A DNA stretch of 64,000 bases from Kitasatospora sp. MAP12-44 (GCF_029892095.1 NZ_JARZAE010000004.1:7626001-7690000), one strand, 5' to 3'; shown: positions 55,941-64,000, counted from the first letter of the stretch. Numbers and translations: made by a program. The notes: a model not told the origin generated them from the letters alone.

Positions 55941-57471
55941 ACGCCGCCTTGGGCCGCTCGCGCAGCAGGAACCAGGCCAGCGCCGCGCCCGCGATCAGCA
56001 GCCCGGCGGCCAGCATCGCGGCGACGCCCAACCCGTGCACGAAAGAGTCCCGGGCCTGCTGCAGCAGTCCCTCGCCGACCCCGGCGGGCAGCGCGGCGGC
56101 GACCTCCGCCGCGCCGCCCAGCGACTCGCGGGCCTGGGTGGCGAGCTGCGGGGCGACCCCGGCGTCCATCGGGATGCCGCCCGCGTAGACCGCGGTCAGC
56201 ACCGAGCCGAAGAGCGCGATGCCCAGCGCGGTGCCGAGCTCGTAGGCGGTCTCCGAGACGGCCGACGCCGCGCCCGACTTCTGCTCGGGCGCGGCGGTCA
56301 GCACCAGGTCCGCCGAGAGCGTGTAGACCAGCCCCTCGCCGGCACCGAGCACCGTGAAGACCGCCGCCAGCAGCAGGTAGGCGGTGTCCTGCCGCAGCCA
56401 GCCCAGGACGCCCATCGCCAGGCCCATCGCCAGCAGCCCGCCCACCAGCGCGGTCCGGGCGCCGGCCCGGCGGGCGAACCGGGCGCAGAGCATCGAGGCC
56501 AGCACGGCCCCGGCGAAGGCCGGCATCTCGGCCAGCCCGGCCTTGAGCGGCGAGTAACCGCGCACCAGTTGCAGGTACTGCGAGATGAAGAAGACCACCC
56601 CGGCCAGCCCGATCAGCGCCACCAGCGCGCCCACGATGGCCGCGGTGAAGCGCCGGTCGGCGAACAGCCGCACGTCCAGCAGCGGTGTGGCCAGCCGCAG
56701 TTGGCGCCGTACGAAGACCACGAGCGCGAGGCTGCCGAGCACCGCGGCGGTCGGCACGTCCCAGCGGTCCACGCCGTGTGCCGCCGCTTCCTTGACCGCG
56801 TAGACCACCGCGATCACGCCGGCCATCGACAGCAGCACGCTCGCCACGTCCCAGCGGCCCGGCTTGGGGTCCCGCGACTCGGGCAGCAGCCAGCCGCCGA
56901 GCACCAGCAGCAGCACCATCACCGGCAGGTTGAGCAGGAAGACCGAGCCCCACCAGAAGTGCTCCAGGAGCAGCCCGCCGACCAGCGGCCCGGCGGCCGC
57001 GCCGGCGGTGGCCGCGGCGCCCCAGATGCCGATAGCGGTGCCGCGCTCGCGGGCGTCCGGGAAGAGCGAGCGGATCAGCGACAGAGTGGACGGCATGATC
57101 GTCGCGCCGGCCACGCCGAGCAGCGCCCGGGCGGCGATCAGCCAGCCGGGACCGGGGGCGTAGGCGGCCACCAGGGAGGCCGCGCCGAAGGCGGCGGTGC
57201 CGAGCAGCAGCAGCTTCTTGCGCCCGATCCGGTCGCTCAACGAGCCCATGCTGACCAGCAGTCCGGCCAGGACGAAGGAGTAGACGTCGCCGATCCAGAG
57301 CAGCTGGGTGCTGCTGGGGTGCAGGGTCTCGGTGATCGAGGGGATCGCCAGGACGAGGACGGTCGCGTCGATGGCGACCAGCACGATGCCGAGGACCAGG
57401 ACGCCCAGGCCGATCCAGCGGCGGTTGTCGGGGCTGTGCAGAGGGGTGGTGCGCAGAGCGGTGGTACTCAT
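55939..57471 (-). CDS. MFS drug transporter, DHA2 (14-TM) family
   Basis: 510 residues with about 14 membrane segments. The motif A loop GSLSDRIGRKKLLLLGTAAF follows TM2, and the motif C-like GAAATAGAAAGPLVGGLLLE in TM5 is the antiporter signature. ATG 57471 overlaps the TGA of the upstream TetR gene by 4 bp (AGGAGA about 12 nt upstream). Regulator and pump are thus one transcript, typical of multidrug efflux. Confidence 0.9.
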   Translation of the reverse strand: MSTTALRTTPLHSPDNRRWIGLGVLVLGIVLVAIDATVLVLAIPSITETLHPSSTQLLWIGDVYSFVLAGLLVSMGSLSDRIGRKKLLLLGTAAFGAASLVAAYAPGPGWLIAARALLGVAGATIMPSTLSLIRSLFPDARERGTAIGIWGAAATAGAAAGPLVGGLLLEHFWWGSVFLLNLPVMVLLLVLGGWLLPESRDPKPGRWDVASVLLSMAGVIAVVYAVKEAAAHGVDRWDVPTAAVLGSLALVVFVRRQLRLATPLLDVRLFADRRFTAAIVGALVALIGLAGVVFFISQYLQLVRGYSPLKAGLAEMPAFAGAVLASMLCARFARRAGARTALVGGLLAMGLAMGVLGWLRQDTAYLLLAAVFTVLGAGEGLVYTLSADLVLTAAPEQKSGAASAVSETAYELGTALGIALFGSVLTAVYAGGIPMDAGVAPQLATQARESLGGAAEVAAALPAGVGEGLLQQARDSFVHGLGVAAMLAAGLLIAGAALAWFLLRERPKAA

Positions 57472-58022
57472 GGGGTGGAAGGTCTCCTGAGAGCTCCGCC
57501 GAGGAAGAGCTCGATGAGGGCGAAGGCACTGTCGCGTGGGGCCAGTCGGCCGTCCTGGACGGCCCATCCGACGCCGGCCAGCAGGTCGAAGAAGGCCTCG
57601 CTGAGCCAGCTCGCGGACAGCTCGATCCGGAAGACCCCCTCCTGCTGACCGCGCAGGAAGAGCCCGCGGACCCGGGCGTCCTGGTCCTCCCAGAGGGCGC
57701 AGAGCTCGGGATCGTCGAAGAGCTGGTTCTCGCCCGCCAGGAAGGCGCAGAGCGCGGCGTCGGGGACCAGGATCTCGGCGAGCCGGCGCAGCGCGGCTTG
57801 CGCGTCGCCGACCTCGATGGTGGCGGTGTCCAGCGCGGCGTTGTACTTGCGCAGGCCCAGCAGGCCGACCTCGCGGATCAGCGCGTCGCGTCCCGGGAAG
57901 ATCCGGTGCAGCGTGGCGCGGCTGATTCCGGCCGCCCGGGCGATCTCGTCCAGGTGGGCCGTCGGCTGCCGGGAGAGGACACCGACAGCCGCCTTGAGGA
58001 CCGAGTCGCGATCAATAGCCAT
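57468..58022 (-). CDS. TetR-family repressor of the adjacent MFS pump
   Basis: 184 residues. Helix-turn-helix: VLKAAVGVLSRQPTAHLDEI, ARAAGISRATLHRIFPGRDA. I chose ATG 58022 (MAIDRDSVLKAAVG); a frame from 58049 would run into the operator. The gene is co-transcribed with the pump gene, and a strong palindrome lies right before it, so autoregulation is likely. Confidence 0.88.
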   Translation of the reverse strand: MAIDRDSVLKAAVGVLSRQPTAHLDEIARAAGISRATLHRIFPGRDALIREVGLLGLRKYNAALDTATIEVGDAQAALRRLAEILVPDAALCAFLAGENQLFDDPELCALWEDQDARVRGLFLRGQQEGVFRIELSASWLSEAFFDLLAGVGWAVQDGRLAPRDSAFALIELFLGGALRRPSTP

Positions 58023-58035
58023 GAAAAGATGATAG

Positions 58036-58065
58036 CTCATATGAGACATTGATGTCTCATATGAG
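58036..58065. promoter_or_regulatory. Double palindromic operator of the TetR-MFS operon
   Basis: Arms CTCATATGAGACAT (58036-58049) and ATGTCTCATATGAG (58052-58065) form a perfect 14-2-14 inverted repeat. Each arm itself contains the palindrome CTCATATGAG, so the site also reads as two copies 20 bp apart. It begins 14 bp upstream of the tetR start. Confidence 0.8.
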
Positions 58066-58096
58066 ATTCTCCGTCTCCATTTGAAGGCGGCAAAAA

Positions 58097-58124
58097 ACCG
58101 GAGGCGGCGATTGCCACCTCCGGT
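58097..58124 (-). terminator. Rho-independent terminator of the SepF-like gene
   Basis: On the minus strand: ACCGGAGGTGGC, loop AATC, GCCGCCTCCGGT, then TTTTTT. A 12-bp stem with one wobble and a genuine T-run, rare in this DNA. It lies 29 nt past the stop of the SepF-like gene. Confidence 0.9.
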
Positions 58125-58152
58125 CGGAGCCCCTACCCGGACCCTGGAGCTC

Positions 58153-58545
58153 TCAGCTCTGGTTGTAGAAGCCGCTCTCGTCGAGCGGCCGGTCGATCAC
58201 CGTGACCTCGACCTCGGCCGGCGTGAGGAGGAAGACCCGGCGGGCGATCCGCTCGATGCCGCCGTAGGTGCCGAAGACCAGGCCGGAGGCGAAGTCGACC
58301 ATGCGCTTGGCCTCGGCGTCGTCCATCTCGGTCACGTCCATCACCACCGGGTTCCCGGCCCGGACGTGCTCACCGACCGCCCGGGCGGACTCGAAGCCGG
58401 TCGGCTTCAGCGAGACGATCTTCGCCACCTGCGGGATGGTGGGGGTCGCGTCCGCGATCGCCCAGGGATCCTCTTGCACGGCGGCCGGGTAGTTGCCGGA
58501 GGGCATCAGCCACCCGTTGTGGTGCTCGTCGCGAAGTGCTCCCAT
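58153..58545 (-). CDS. SepF-like cell-division protein (paralogue type)
   Basis: 130 residues, mainly one SepF (DUF552) domain: KIVSLKPTGFESARAVGEHV, NPVVMDVTEMDDAEAKRMVD, FASGLVFGTYGGIERIARRV, FLLTPAEVEV. It lacks the membrane-binding amphipathic N-terminus and long linker of main SepF. Streptomyces carry extra SepF-like proteins (SflA, SflB) and it may be one of them; no division genes are nearby to support the principal sepF. ATG 58545 follows GGGAGG. Confidence 0.82.
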   Translation of the reverse strand: MGALRDEHHNGWLMPSGNYPAAVQEDPWAIADATPTIPQVAKIVSLKPTGFESARAVGEHVRAGNPVVMDVTEMDDAEAKRMVDFASGLVFGTYGGIERIARRVFLLTPAEVEVTVIDRPLDESGFYNQS

Positions 58546-58794
58546 GCCGCGCCTCCCTGTCCTGTCCCCGTCTGGTCCCGGGAGTCGCGCGGCCATCTGA
58601 CGCGCCATCCACTCGCCGGAACTGTCCGAGTATCGCACTGATCACCCCTGCGGCGCCCGCCCGGGCACGCCGTTCGGGTTTGTGGCGTGTGCCAGTGGCA
58701 CACGCCGTCCCCACCCTGATCGGACGTCACCGGCGGACGGCCGGTTGCGCGTACAGGCCAACTGGCGCCCGAGTGCTGCTGGGTTGACGTGGCG

Positions 58795-59313
58795 TCACTG
58801 GCCGGTGCGGCCGTCCACGACCTCGCGCAGCAGGTCGGCGTGGCCGTTGTGCCGCGCGTACTCCTCGATCAGGTGGACCAGGATCCAGCGGAGCGTCACA
58901 TGCCGTCCGCGCCGCTCCGCCTTGGCCACGGTCTCCAACGGCAGCCCCTGGATCGTCCGGTCGGAGCTCTCGATCTCGGCGCGCCAGATGCGCAGGGCCT
59001 CGACGGGGTCGGCGGTGTCGACCTGGTTGAAGTCCCCGTCCTCGTCCTCCTCGGTCCAGTAGAGGTCGGGGAGCTCGCTGCCGAGCAGGATGGTCTGGAA
59101 CCAGTAGCGCTCCACCTCGGTCATGTGGCGCACCAGGCCGAGCAGGCTCAGCGAGGAGGGCGCCACCGAGCGCCGGCGCAGCTGTTCGTCCGTCAGGTCG
59201 GCGCACTTGAGGGCGAGGGTCTCGCGGTGGTAGTCCAGCCAGGCGATCAGCATGGTGGTCTCGTCGGCGGCGAGCGGCGGGTCGACCCGGGGATCGGGCG
59301 CAGGATTCGTCAT
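58795..59313 (-). CDS. DinB/DUF664-family protein
   Basis: 172 residues of DinB-like four-helix type: TTMLIAWLDYHRETLALKCA, LSLLGLVRHMTEVERYWFQT, WILVHLIEEYARHNGHADLL. The His residues of these helices form the metal site of the family (H in LVRHM, and HLIEEYARHNGH). Relatives include thiol-dependent transferases, but many have no known role. ATG 59313 chosen; ATG 59322 possible. Confidence 0.85.
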   Translation of the reverse strand: MTNPAPDPRVDPPLAADETTMLIAWLDYHRETLALKCADLTDEQLRRRSVAPSSLSLLGLVRHMTEVERYWFQTILLGSELPDLYWTEEDEDGDFNQVDTADPVEALRIWRAEIESSDRTIQGLPLETVAKAERRGRHVTLRWILVHLIEEYARHNGHADLLREVVDGRTGQ

Positions 59314-59425
59314 GCCGACCATCTTTGCGCCAGAAGGGCCCTGCGGGCGAGGGGATTTGCGGTGGCAAAGAGCTGTCGGTCTAGGCTGCTGTCGGTACCG
59401 CCGATCCGACCCTGGGAGCACCCTC

Positions 59426-60160
59426 ATGCCACGTCCCGTCACCATCGTCACCGGCGGGAGCCGCGGGATCGGCGCTGCGGTCTGCCGACGGCTCGCGGCG
59501 GACGGCCACGACCTGGCGGTCGGCTACCTGCGGGACGCCGGCTCCGCCGAGCAGGTGGCCGAGGACGCCCGGGCGCTCGGCGCGCGGGCGGTCACCGTCC
59601 AGCTGGACACCGCGCTGGAGGCCGACGTCGACCGGCTCTTCGACACCGCCGCCGAGCAACTCGGCCCGGTCGCCAACCTGGTCAACAACGCCGGGGTGAC
59701 CGGACCGCTGGCCCCGATCACCGAGCTGCGCGCCGAGGACCTGCGCCGCGTGGTGGACGTCAACCTGATCGGCTACGTGCTCTGCGCCCGGCGCGCCGCA
59801 CGGGACTTCACGCGTGGCGGCGCCATCGTCAACATCTCCTCGGCCGCCGCCACCCTGGGCAGCCCCGGCGAGTACGTGCACTACGCGGCGACCAAGGCCG
59901 CCACCGACGCGCTCACCGTCGGGCTGGCCAAGGAGCTCGGCCCGGCCGGGATCCGGGTCAACACCGTCTCGCCCGGGCTCACCAACACCGAGATGCACCG
60001 CGACATGGGCGACGCCGACCGCCCGACCCGGCTGGCCCCGGGCATCCCGCTGCGCCGAGCCGGCGAGCCCGCGGAGATCGCCTCCGCGGTGGCCTGGCTG
60101 CTCTCCCCGGACGCGGCCTACGCGACCGGCGCCAACCTGCGGATCTCCGGCGGGCTGTGA
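59426..60160 (+). CDS. Short-chain dehydrogenase/reductase
   Basis: 244 residues. Cofactor motif TGGSRGIGAAVCRRLA, NNAGVTG, active-site Ser in NISSAAATLG and YxxxK in YVHYAATKAA. C-terminal AYATGANLRISGGL is the usual SDR end. NADP preference is suggested by the Arg in the Gly motif. Substrate unknown. ATG 59426. Confidence 0.9.
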   Translation: MPRPVTIVTGGSRGIGAAVCRRLAADGHDLAVGYLRDAGSAEQVAEDARALGARAVTVQLDTALEADVDRLFDTAAEQLGPVANLVNNAGVTGPLAPITELRAEDLRRVVDVNLIGYVLCARRAARDFTRGGAIVNISSAAATLGSPGEYVHYAATKAATDALTVGLAKELGPAGIRVNTVSPGLTNTEMHRDMGDADRPTRLAPGIPLRRAGEPAEIASAVAWLLSPDAAYATGANLRISGGL

Positions 60161-60174
60161 GCCAGAACTAGCTG

Positions 60175-60837
60175 CTAGGCGGTGCGGGCTGCGCGGGAGC
60201 GCCAGAGGGCGGCCAGGCTCACTGCGCCCATCAGGACGATCACCGCCGTGGAGGCGAGGAAGGCCGGCGAGCCGGGCGAGCCGGCGGCCGACCCGGCCAC
60301 CACGTAGGCCGCGGTGCCCGGCAGCACACCCAGCCCGGTGGCGGCCAGGAACGGGCGCAGCCGTACGCCCGAGAAGGCCGCGCCCAGGTTCGCGGCCTGG
60401 AACGGCACGCCCGGGACCAGCCGTAGCAGCAGCACGCTGCGAAAGCCCCGCTCGGTGAGCTGGCGGTCCAGGCCGGTCAGCAGCTTGCCGCGGAGCAGCG
60501 GGCGCACCGCCTCGCGGCCGAGCCCGCGGCCCAGGCCGAAGGCGAGGGCGGCGCCCAGCGTGGTGCCGAGCACCGCGAGCGGCAGGCCGCGCTCCGCCCC
60601 GAACAGCACCCCGGCCGCCACGTTGAGCGCGGGCTTGGGCACGAACGCCAGCGTCCCCAGGGCGAAGAGCAGCGCGAAGAGCGGCGCCCGCCAGGCACCG
60701 GGCACGGCGGCGGACGGGTGCCGCGGGTCCCAGAACAGCACCGAGGCCGCGGCGCCCGCCAGGATCAGCGCCAGCAGGGCGAGCCGCGCCCAGGGGGAGC
60801 GCAGGGCGGTGGTGAGGGACGTCAGCAGGGGCACCAC
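60175..60837 (-). CDS. TVP38/TMEM64-family (DedA-like) membrane protein
   Basis: 220 residues. Hydrophobic segments at ARLALLALILAGAAASVLFW, LFALLFALGTLAFVPKPALN, VLGTTLGAALAFGLGRGLGR and two near the C-terminus. The VTT-like core with LTERGFRSVLLLRLVPGVPF and AAFSGVRLRPFLAATGLGVL fits. Start uncertain: GTG 60837, 60834 or 60852; the last lies just after the MFS stop. Likely same transcript as the upstream MFS gene. Confidence 0.82.
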   Translation of the reverse strand: MVPLLTSLTTALRSPWARLALLALILAGAAASVLFWDPRHPSAAVPGAWRAPLFALLFALGTLAFVPKPALNVAAGVLFGAERGLPLAVLGTTLGAALAFGLGRGLGREAVRPLLRGKLLTGLDRQLTERGFRSVLLLRLVPGVPFQAANLGAAFSGVRLRPFLAATGLGVLPGTAAYVVAGSAAGSPGSPAFLASTAVIVLMGAVSLAALWRSRAARTA

Positions 60838-60854
60838 ACGAGAGTAGGCCACCG

Positions 60855-62039
60855 CTAGCCGGCCGGGCGCAGGGCGCCTGCGGTCAGGGTCAGGGTGGCC
60901 GCCAGTGCCGTGACCAGCGCGAACGAGGCGGGCAGCGAGCTGGCCTGGGCGACGGCGCCGACCACGGCGGGGGCGACCAGGCCCGAGGTGTAGGTGACGG
61001 TGGCCACGCCCGCGATGGCCGCGCCGGGGTTGGGGCCGCGATGGCCCGCGGCGGCGAAGGCCAGTGGCACGACCACCGCGATGCCGATGCCGAGCAGGGC
61101 GAAGCCGGGGACGGCCAGGGCCGGCGTCCGGCCGGTGACCACCAGCAGTCCGCCGAGCGCGGCGACCGCCCCGCCCAGACGTACGGTGCGCACCGGGCCG
61201 AGCCGGCGCACCACCGCGTCCCCGGCCAGCCGCGCCGCGGCCATGGTGAACGCGAAGGCCGTGTACGCCGTCGCCGCCGTCCCGGCCGCCGCGCCGGTGA
61301 CGTCGCGCAGGTAGACGCCGGACCAGTCCGCCCCGGCGCCCTCGGCGAAGACCGCGCAGAACCCGACCAGGCCGATCGCCAGCGCCGAGCGCGGCGGCAG
61401 CGCGAACCGCGGTGGCGCCGCTGCCTCGGGCTCGGCGCGGACGTCCGACACGTCGCGGCAGACCAGCTGCCCGAGCACCAGCAGCGCCGCCGAGGCCAGC
61501 AGGAGGTGGCTGCGGGCCGCCAGTTGCTGACGGGCCGCCAGCGCGCCGAAGCCCGCGGCGACCAGGCCGCCCGCGCTCCACAGGCCGTGCAGCCCCGACA
61601 TGATCGAGCGGCCGACCCGCTGCTCGACCCCCACGCCCTCGGCATTCATCGCGACGTCGGCCATACCGGCGGTCGCCCCGAAGAACAGCAGGGCCAGGCA
61701 GAGCGCGGGCAGGCCGGGCATCGCGGCGGGCAGCGCGAGCGCCAGGCAGTAGAGCGCGAGCAGCAGCCGCAGGGCGGTTCGGGTGCCGAGCCGGTGGGTG
61801 ACGCGTCCGGCCAGCGGCATCGCGAGGGTCGCGCCGATGGCCGGCATCACCAGGGCGAGGCCGAGTTGGCCCGGGCTCAGCTGCAACTGGCGCTGGATGG
61901 CCGGGATCCGGGTGGCGAAGCTGCCCGCGACCGCCCCGTGCACGGCGAACACCAGCGCGACGGCGATCCGCGACCGACGCAGTGAAGGGCGCGGTGAACG
62001 GCGCGGTGAACGGCGCGGTGAAGCGGAGGGGCTCGGCAT
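60855..62039 (-). CDS. MFS transporter, sugar-type (ROK-linked)
   Basis: 394 residues with about 12 membrane segments; LAGRVTHRLGTRTALRLLLA is the motif A loop. The N-terminus carries an Arg/Ser/Pro stretch (SPRRSPRRSPRPSLRR) from three 12-bp DNA repeats. ATG 62039. It is divergent from a ROK regulator with only 55 bp between, a common regulator-transporter pairing, so that ROK protein probably controls it. Confidence 0.85.
   Translation of the reverse strand: MPSPSASPRRSPRRSPRPSLRRSRIAVALVFAVHGAVAGSFATRIPAIQRQLQLSPGQLGLALVMPAIGATLAMPLAGRVTHRLGTRTALRLLLALYCLALALPAAMPGLPALCLALLFFGATAGMADVAMNAEGVGVEQRVGRSIMSGLHGLWSAGGLVAAGFGALAARQQLAARSHLLLASAALLVLGQLVCRDVSDVRAEPEAAAPPRFALPPRSALAIGLVGFCAVFAEGAGADWSGVYLRDVTGAAAGTAATAYTAFAFTMAAARLAGDAVVRRLGPVRTVRLGGAVAALGGLLVVTGRTPALAVPGFALLGIGIAVVVPLAFAAAGHRGPNPGAAIAGVATVTYTSGLVAPAVVGAVAQASSLPASFALVTALAATLTLTAGALRPAG
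61988..62023 (-). repeat. Three 12-bp tandem repeats in the MFS N-terminus
   Basis: GGCGCGGTGAAC at 61988-61999 and 62000-62011, GGCGCGGTGAAG at 62012-62023 (plus strand). Length keeps the frame and yields the SPRR repeats. Confidence 0.85.
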
Positions 62040-62094
62040 GGCCGTTAAATTATCAGGAAGGAAACCTAATAGATAGATCTGGCAGGATCCGCCC

Positions 62095-63285
62095 ATGACC
62101 ACCGCACGCACGGCCACCCCCAGCACCGCCCGTGCGATCAACGACCGGCTGGCCCTGGAGCTGCTGCTCAGCCACGGCTCGCTGACCGCCACCGAACTGC
62201 ACACCCTCACCGGCCTCTCCCGCCCCACCGTCTCCGACCTGCTGGAACGGCTCCAGCGCGGCGGCCTGGTGGCGGTCGTCGGCGAGCGCGGCGAGCAGCG
62301 CCGCGGGCCCAACGCCCGGGTGTACGGGCTGCGCTACGACCGCGCGCAGCTCGCCGGGATCGACCTGCGCACCGCCGGCGTCACGCTCGCCGTCGCCGAC
62401 CTGGCCGGCCGCACGCTCGCCACCGCCGCGCTGGCCGTGGACCCCGCCGACCCGCCCGCCGACCTGGCCCAGCAGGTGCTGGAGCGGCTGCTGGAGACCG
62501 CGCGCGAGGTCGGCGTGCGCGAGCTGCACACCGTCGCCGTCGGTGCGCCCGGTCTGGTCGACCCGGCCACCGGAGCACTCAACTCGCCCAGCTCGCTGCC
62601 GGGTTGGCATGCCGAACTGGTCGAGGCGCTGCGCACCGGGCTGCCCGGCGAGGTGCTCCTGGAGAACGAGGTCAACCTGGCCGGGATCGCCGAGCACCGG
62701 ATCGGCGCCGCCACCGACCGGGACACCTTCGTGCTGCTCTGGCTCGGCCACGGTGTGGGCGCCGCCGTGCTGCTGGACGGCCGGCTGCGGCGCGGCTTCT
62801 CCGGCGGCACCGGCGAGATCGCCTTCCTGCCGGTGCCGGGCACCGGCGGCCTGCCCAGCGCGACCGCGTGCGAGGGAGGCTTCCACAGCCTGGCCGGCAG
62901 CGCGGCGGTCTGCGCGCTGGCCCGCGAGCACGGCCTCCAGCCTCCCGCCGGCGGTGACGACGCGTCGGCCGCCGAGGCCGTGGTGCTGGCGGCCGTCGCG
63001 GCGGGCGAGCGGGGCGGGCCGTTCCTGGACGCGCTGGCCGGCCGGGTGGCGCTGGGCGCGGCCGGGGTCTGCGTGATCCTCGACCCGGGCTGCCTGGTGC
63101 TGGGCGGTGAGGTGGGCCGGGCCGGCGGCGCGGCGCTGGCCGACCGGGTCGCCGCCCGGTTGGCCGAACTCTCGCCGCTGCGCACCGAAGTGCGGGCCGG
63201 GACGGCCGGCGGCGGCGCGGTGCTCAGCGGCGCGGTACTGACGGCCTCCGACGCGGTCTGCCGCGACCTCTTCGGCGGGCGCTGA
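62095..63285 (+). CDS. ROK-family transcriptional regulator
   Basis: 396 residues. Winged helix: NDRLALELLLSHGSLTATEL, HTLTGLSRPTVSDLLERLQR. ROK domain: AGIDLRTAGVTLAVADLAGR, VAVGAPGLVDPATG, LLENEVNLAGIAEHR, GTGEIAFLPV. The zinc Cys motif and a catalytic-type loop are missing, so a regulator. ATG 62095, 55 bp from the divergent MFS gene; the AT-rich gap (about 62041-62075) is the probable operator. Confidence 0.88.
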   Translation: MTTARTATPSTARAINDRLALELLLSHGSLTATELHTLTGLSRPTVSDLLERLQRGGLVAVVGERGEQRRGPNARVYGLRYDRAQLAGIDLRTAGVTLAVADLAGRTLATAALAVDPADPPADLAQQVLERLLETAREVGVRELHTVAVGAPGLVDPATGALNSPSSLPGWHAELVEALRTGLPGEVLLENEVNLAGIAEHRIGAATDRDTFVLLWLGHGVGAAVLLDGRLRRGFSGGTGEIAFLPVPGTGGLPSATACEGGFHSLAGSAAVCALAREHGLQPPAGGDDASAAEAVVLAAVAAGERGGPFLDALAGRVALGAAGVCVILDPGCLVLGGEVGRAGGAALADRVAARLAELSPLRTEVRAGTAGGGAVLSGAVLTASDAVCRDLFGGR

Positions 63286-63334
63286 GCCCGTCCTGGTGCG
63301 GGAAAGGGCGACGGGATGCGAGAGGATGGCCCGA

Positions 63335-63380
63335 CGGTCGGACGAGAACCGGTCGGACGAGAACCCGGTCGGACGAGAAC
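63335..63380 (+). repeat. Three 15-bp direct repeats before the Mop regulator
   Basis: CGGTCGGACGAGAAC at 63335-63349, 63350-63364 and 63366-63380 are identical. They end 13 nt before the ATG at 63394, around where a promoter or operator would lie. Confidence 0.8.
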
Positions 63381-63393
63381 GCAGGGGAGCACC

Positions 63394-63810
63394 ATGGGGC
63401 AGCCGGACCGGTCGGTCAACCACTACCGCATCGGTGAGGCCGCGGCCATGCTCGGTGTCAGCACCGACACCATGCGCCGCTGGGTCGACGCCGGGCGGGT
63501 CGAGGCGGAGCGGGACGACCACGGCCACCGGATCATCCCGGGCGATCGGCTGGCGGCCTTCGCCCGGGAACTCGCCAAGCCGGGCGCGGCGGAGGCCGAG
63601 GGCCGCCCCTCCTCGGCACGCAACCGGTTCCCCGGCATCGTCACGCATGTGGTGCTGGGCGATGTCGCCGCGCAGGTGGAGGTGCAGGCGGGGCCGTTCC
63701 GGGTGGTGTCGCTGATCAGCCGGGAGTCGGCCGAGGAGCTCGGCCTGGTGCCGGGGGTCCGGGCGACCGCGGTGATCAAGTCGACCAATGTGATGATCGA
63801 ACGGGGTTGA
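63394..63810 (+). CDS. HTH plus Mop (TOBE) domain molybdate-binding regulator-like protein
   Basis: 138 residues. The N-terminal excisionase/MerR-like HTH (YRIGEAAAMLGVSTDTMRRW, VDAGRVEAERDDHGHRIIPG) is followed by a Mop domain (NRFPGIVTHVVLGDVAAQVE, SAEELGLVPGVRATAVIKST, NVMIERG). This plan binds molybdate or tungstate oxyanions. ATG 63394 follows GGGGAG; an in-frame start at 63316 would translate the three 15-bp repeats as VGREP units and is less likely. No mod transporter genes are visible in the window. Confidence 0.85.
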   Translation: MGQPDRSVNHYRIGEAAAMLGVSTDTMRRWVDAGRVEAERDDHGHRIIPGDRLAAFARELAKPGAAEAEGRPSSARNRFPGIVTHVVLGDVAAQVEVQAGPFRVVSLISRESAEELGLVPGVRATAVIKSTNVMIERG

Positions 63811-63815
63811 GTCCG

Positions 63816-64000
63816 ATGAGTGCCTTGAGTACGTCGAGTGCGTCGCGCCCCCTCGCGGTCGCCCACCGCGGCGACCCGTACCGCCACCGCGAGAACACCC
63901 TGCCCGCCATCGCCGCCGCGCTCGCCGCCGGAGCCGACGCGGTGGAGGTCGACGTCCAGCTCACCCGCGACGGCGTCCCCGTCCTGCTGCACGACCGGAT
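63816..64000 (+). CDS. Glycerophosphodiester phosphodiesterase, partial (3' end beyond window)
   Basis: 61 codons from ATG 63816 to the edge. The opening AVAHRGDPYRHRENTLPAIA, then GADAVEVDVQLTRDGVPVLL and HDR, is the N-terminal GDPD/TIM-barrel signature: His17, Arg18, the EVDVQLT metal ligands and the HD pair. No signal peptide, so cytoplasmic. It lies 5 nt after the Mop regulator stop. Confidence 0.88.
   Translation, partial: MSALSTSSASRPLAVAHRGDPYRHRENTLPAIAAALAAGADAVEVDVQLTRDGVPVLLHDR

Noticed and set aside
53189..57529. Minus-strand open frame of about 1446 codons covering the phosphatase and MFS genes
   Set aside because: The right part is a shadow of the real MFS frame and the rest is antisense to the SpoIIE-type gene; composition is non-coding.
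62040..62094. Defined ROK operator between the MFS and ROK genes
   Set aside because: The gap is AT-rich, but I could not find an inverted repeat with good symmetry, so no site is listed.

Overview
The window is very G+C-rich, codes at high density on both strands, and reads as chromosomal DNA from a streptomycete-type actinomycete (Streptomyces, Kitasatospora or Streptacidiphilus). The reasons are GTG/TTG starts, frequent 4-bp ATGA/GTGA gene overlaps, large LuxR-family ATPase regulators, RsbW/SpoIIE-type signalling proteins, a SepF-like protein, and a BioB with a Cys/Gly-rich tail ending in the style I remember from Streptomyces. TTA codons are almost absent; the clear ones are in two regulators, which suggests bldA control. 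I saw no tRNA, rRNA or CRISPR array.

Layout. 1-6.7 kb: secreted-protease locus. It has an EXORDIUM-like secreted protein (cut by the window edge), two G1 glutamic peptidases and a papain-like C1 peptidase, with a LuxR-family ATPase regulator (LAL) among them. 6.7-17.5 kb: signalling block. An RsbW-like ATPase overlaps a second LAL; divergent from it are a third LAL (with a TTA codon), a hybrid histidine kinase (HAMP-GAF-HisKA-HATPase-REC-REC-Hpt) and an overlapping response regulator. 17.7-19.1 kb: a PAS-LuxR regulator (also with TTA) and a decayed IS5-type transposase. 19.2-23.2 kb: exonuclease III, a DasR-like GntR regulator with a dre-like operator, a ROK regulator and a methyltransferase.

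23.2-33.5 kb: biotin synthesis (bioB-bioA-bioD as an operon, bioF nearby), a membrane-anchored protein, a DUF3516 helicase, an MFS transporter and an enoyl-CoA hydratase. 33.5-41.7 kb: a GNAT protein, an ECF41/SigJ-type sigma gene broken by a short palindromic insertion, its divergent NAD(P)-binding partner (both with ECF41-type promoters), a small secreted repeat protein, the threonine-degradation pair tdh-kbl, a LysR regulator, a Gfo/Idh/MocA oxidoreductase and a lipoprotein. 42-53 kb: a methyltransferase, small proteins, and a co-directional catabolic operon (AtuA-like protein, acyl-CoA carboxylase beta and alpha, acyl-CoA dehydrogenase, acyl-CoA ligase, TetR) resembling acyclic-terpene or leucine/isovalerate degradation. 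53-64 kb: a PAS-GAF-SpoIIE-HATPase phosphatase, a TetR/MFS efflux pair with a striking double palindrome, a SepF-like protein, a DinB-like protein, an SDR, a TVP38-like membrane protein, an MFS/ROK divergent pair, a MopR-like regulator behind three 15-bp repeats, and the start of a glycerophosphodiester phosphodiesterase.

The most novel-looking points are (i) the paired ECF41-type promoters facing each other between a disrupted sigma gene and its oxidoreductase partner, (ii) the 31-nt palindromic element that breaks that sigma gene, and (iii) the protease/LAL/phosphorelay locus with its two TTA-bearing regulators.
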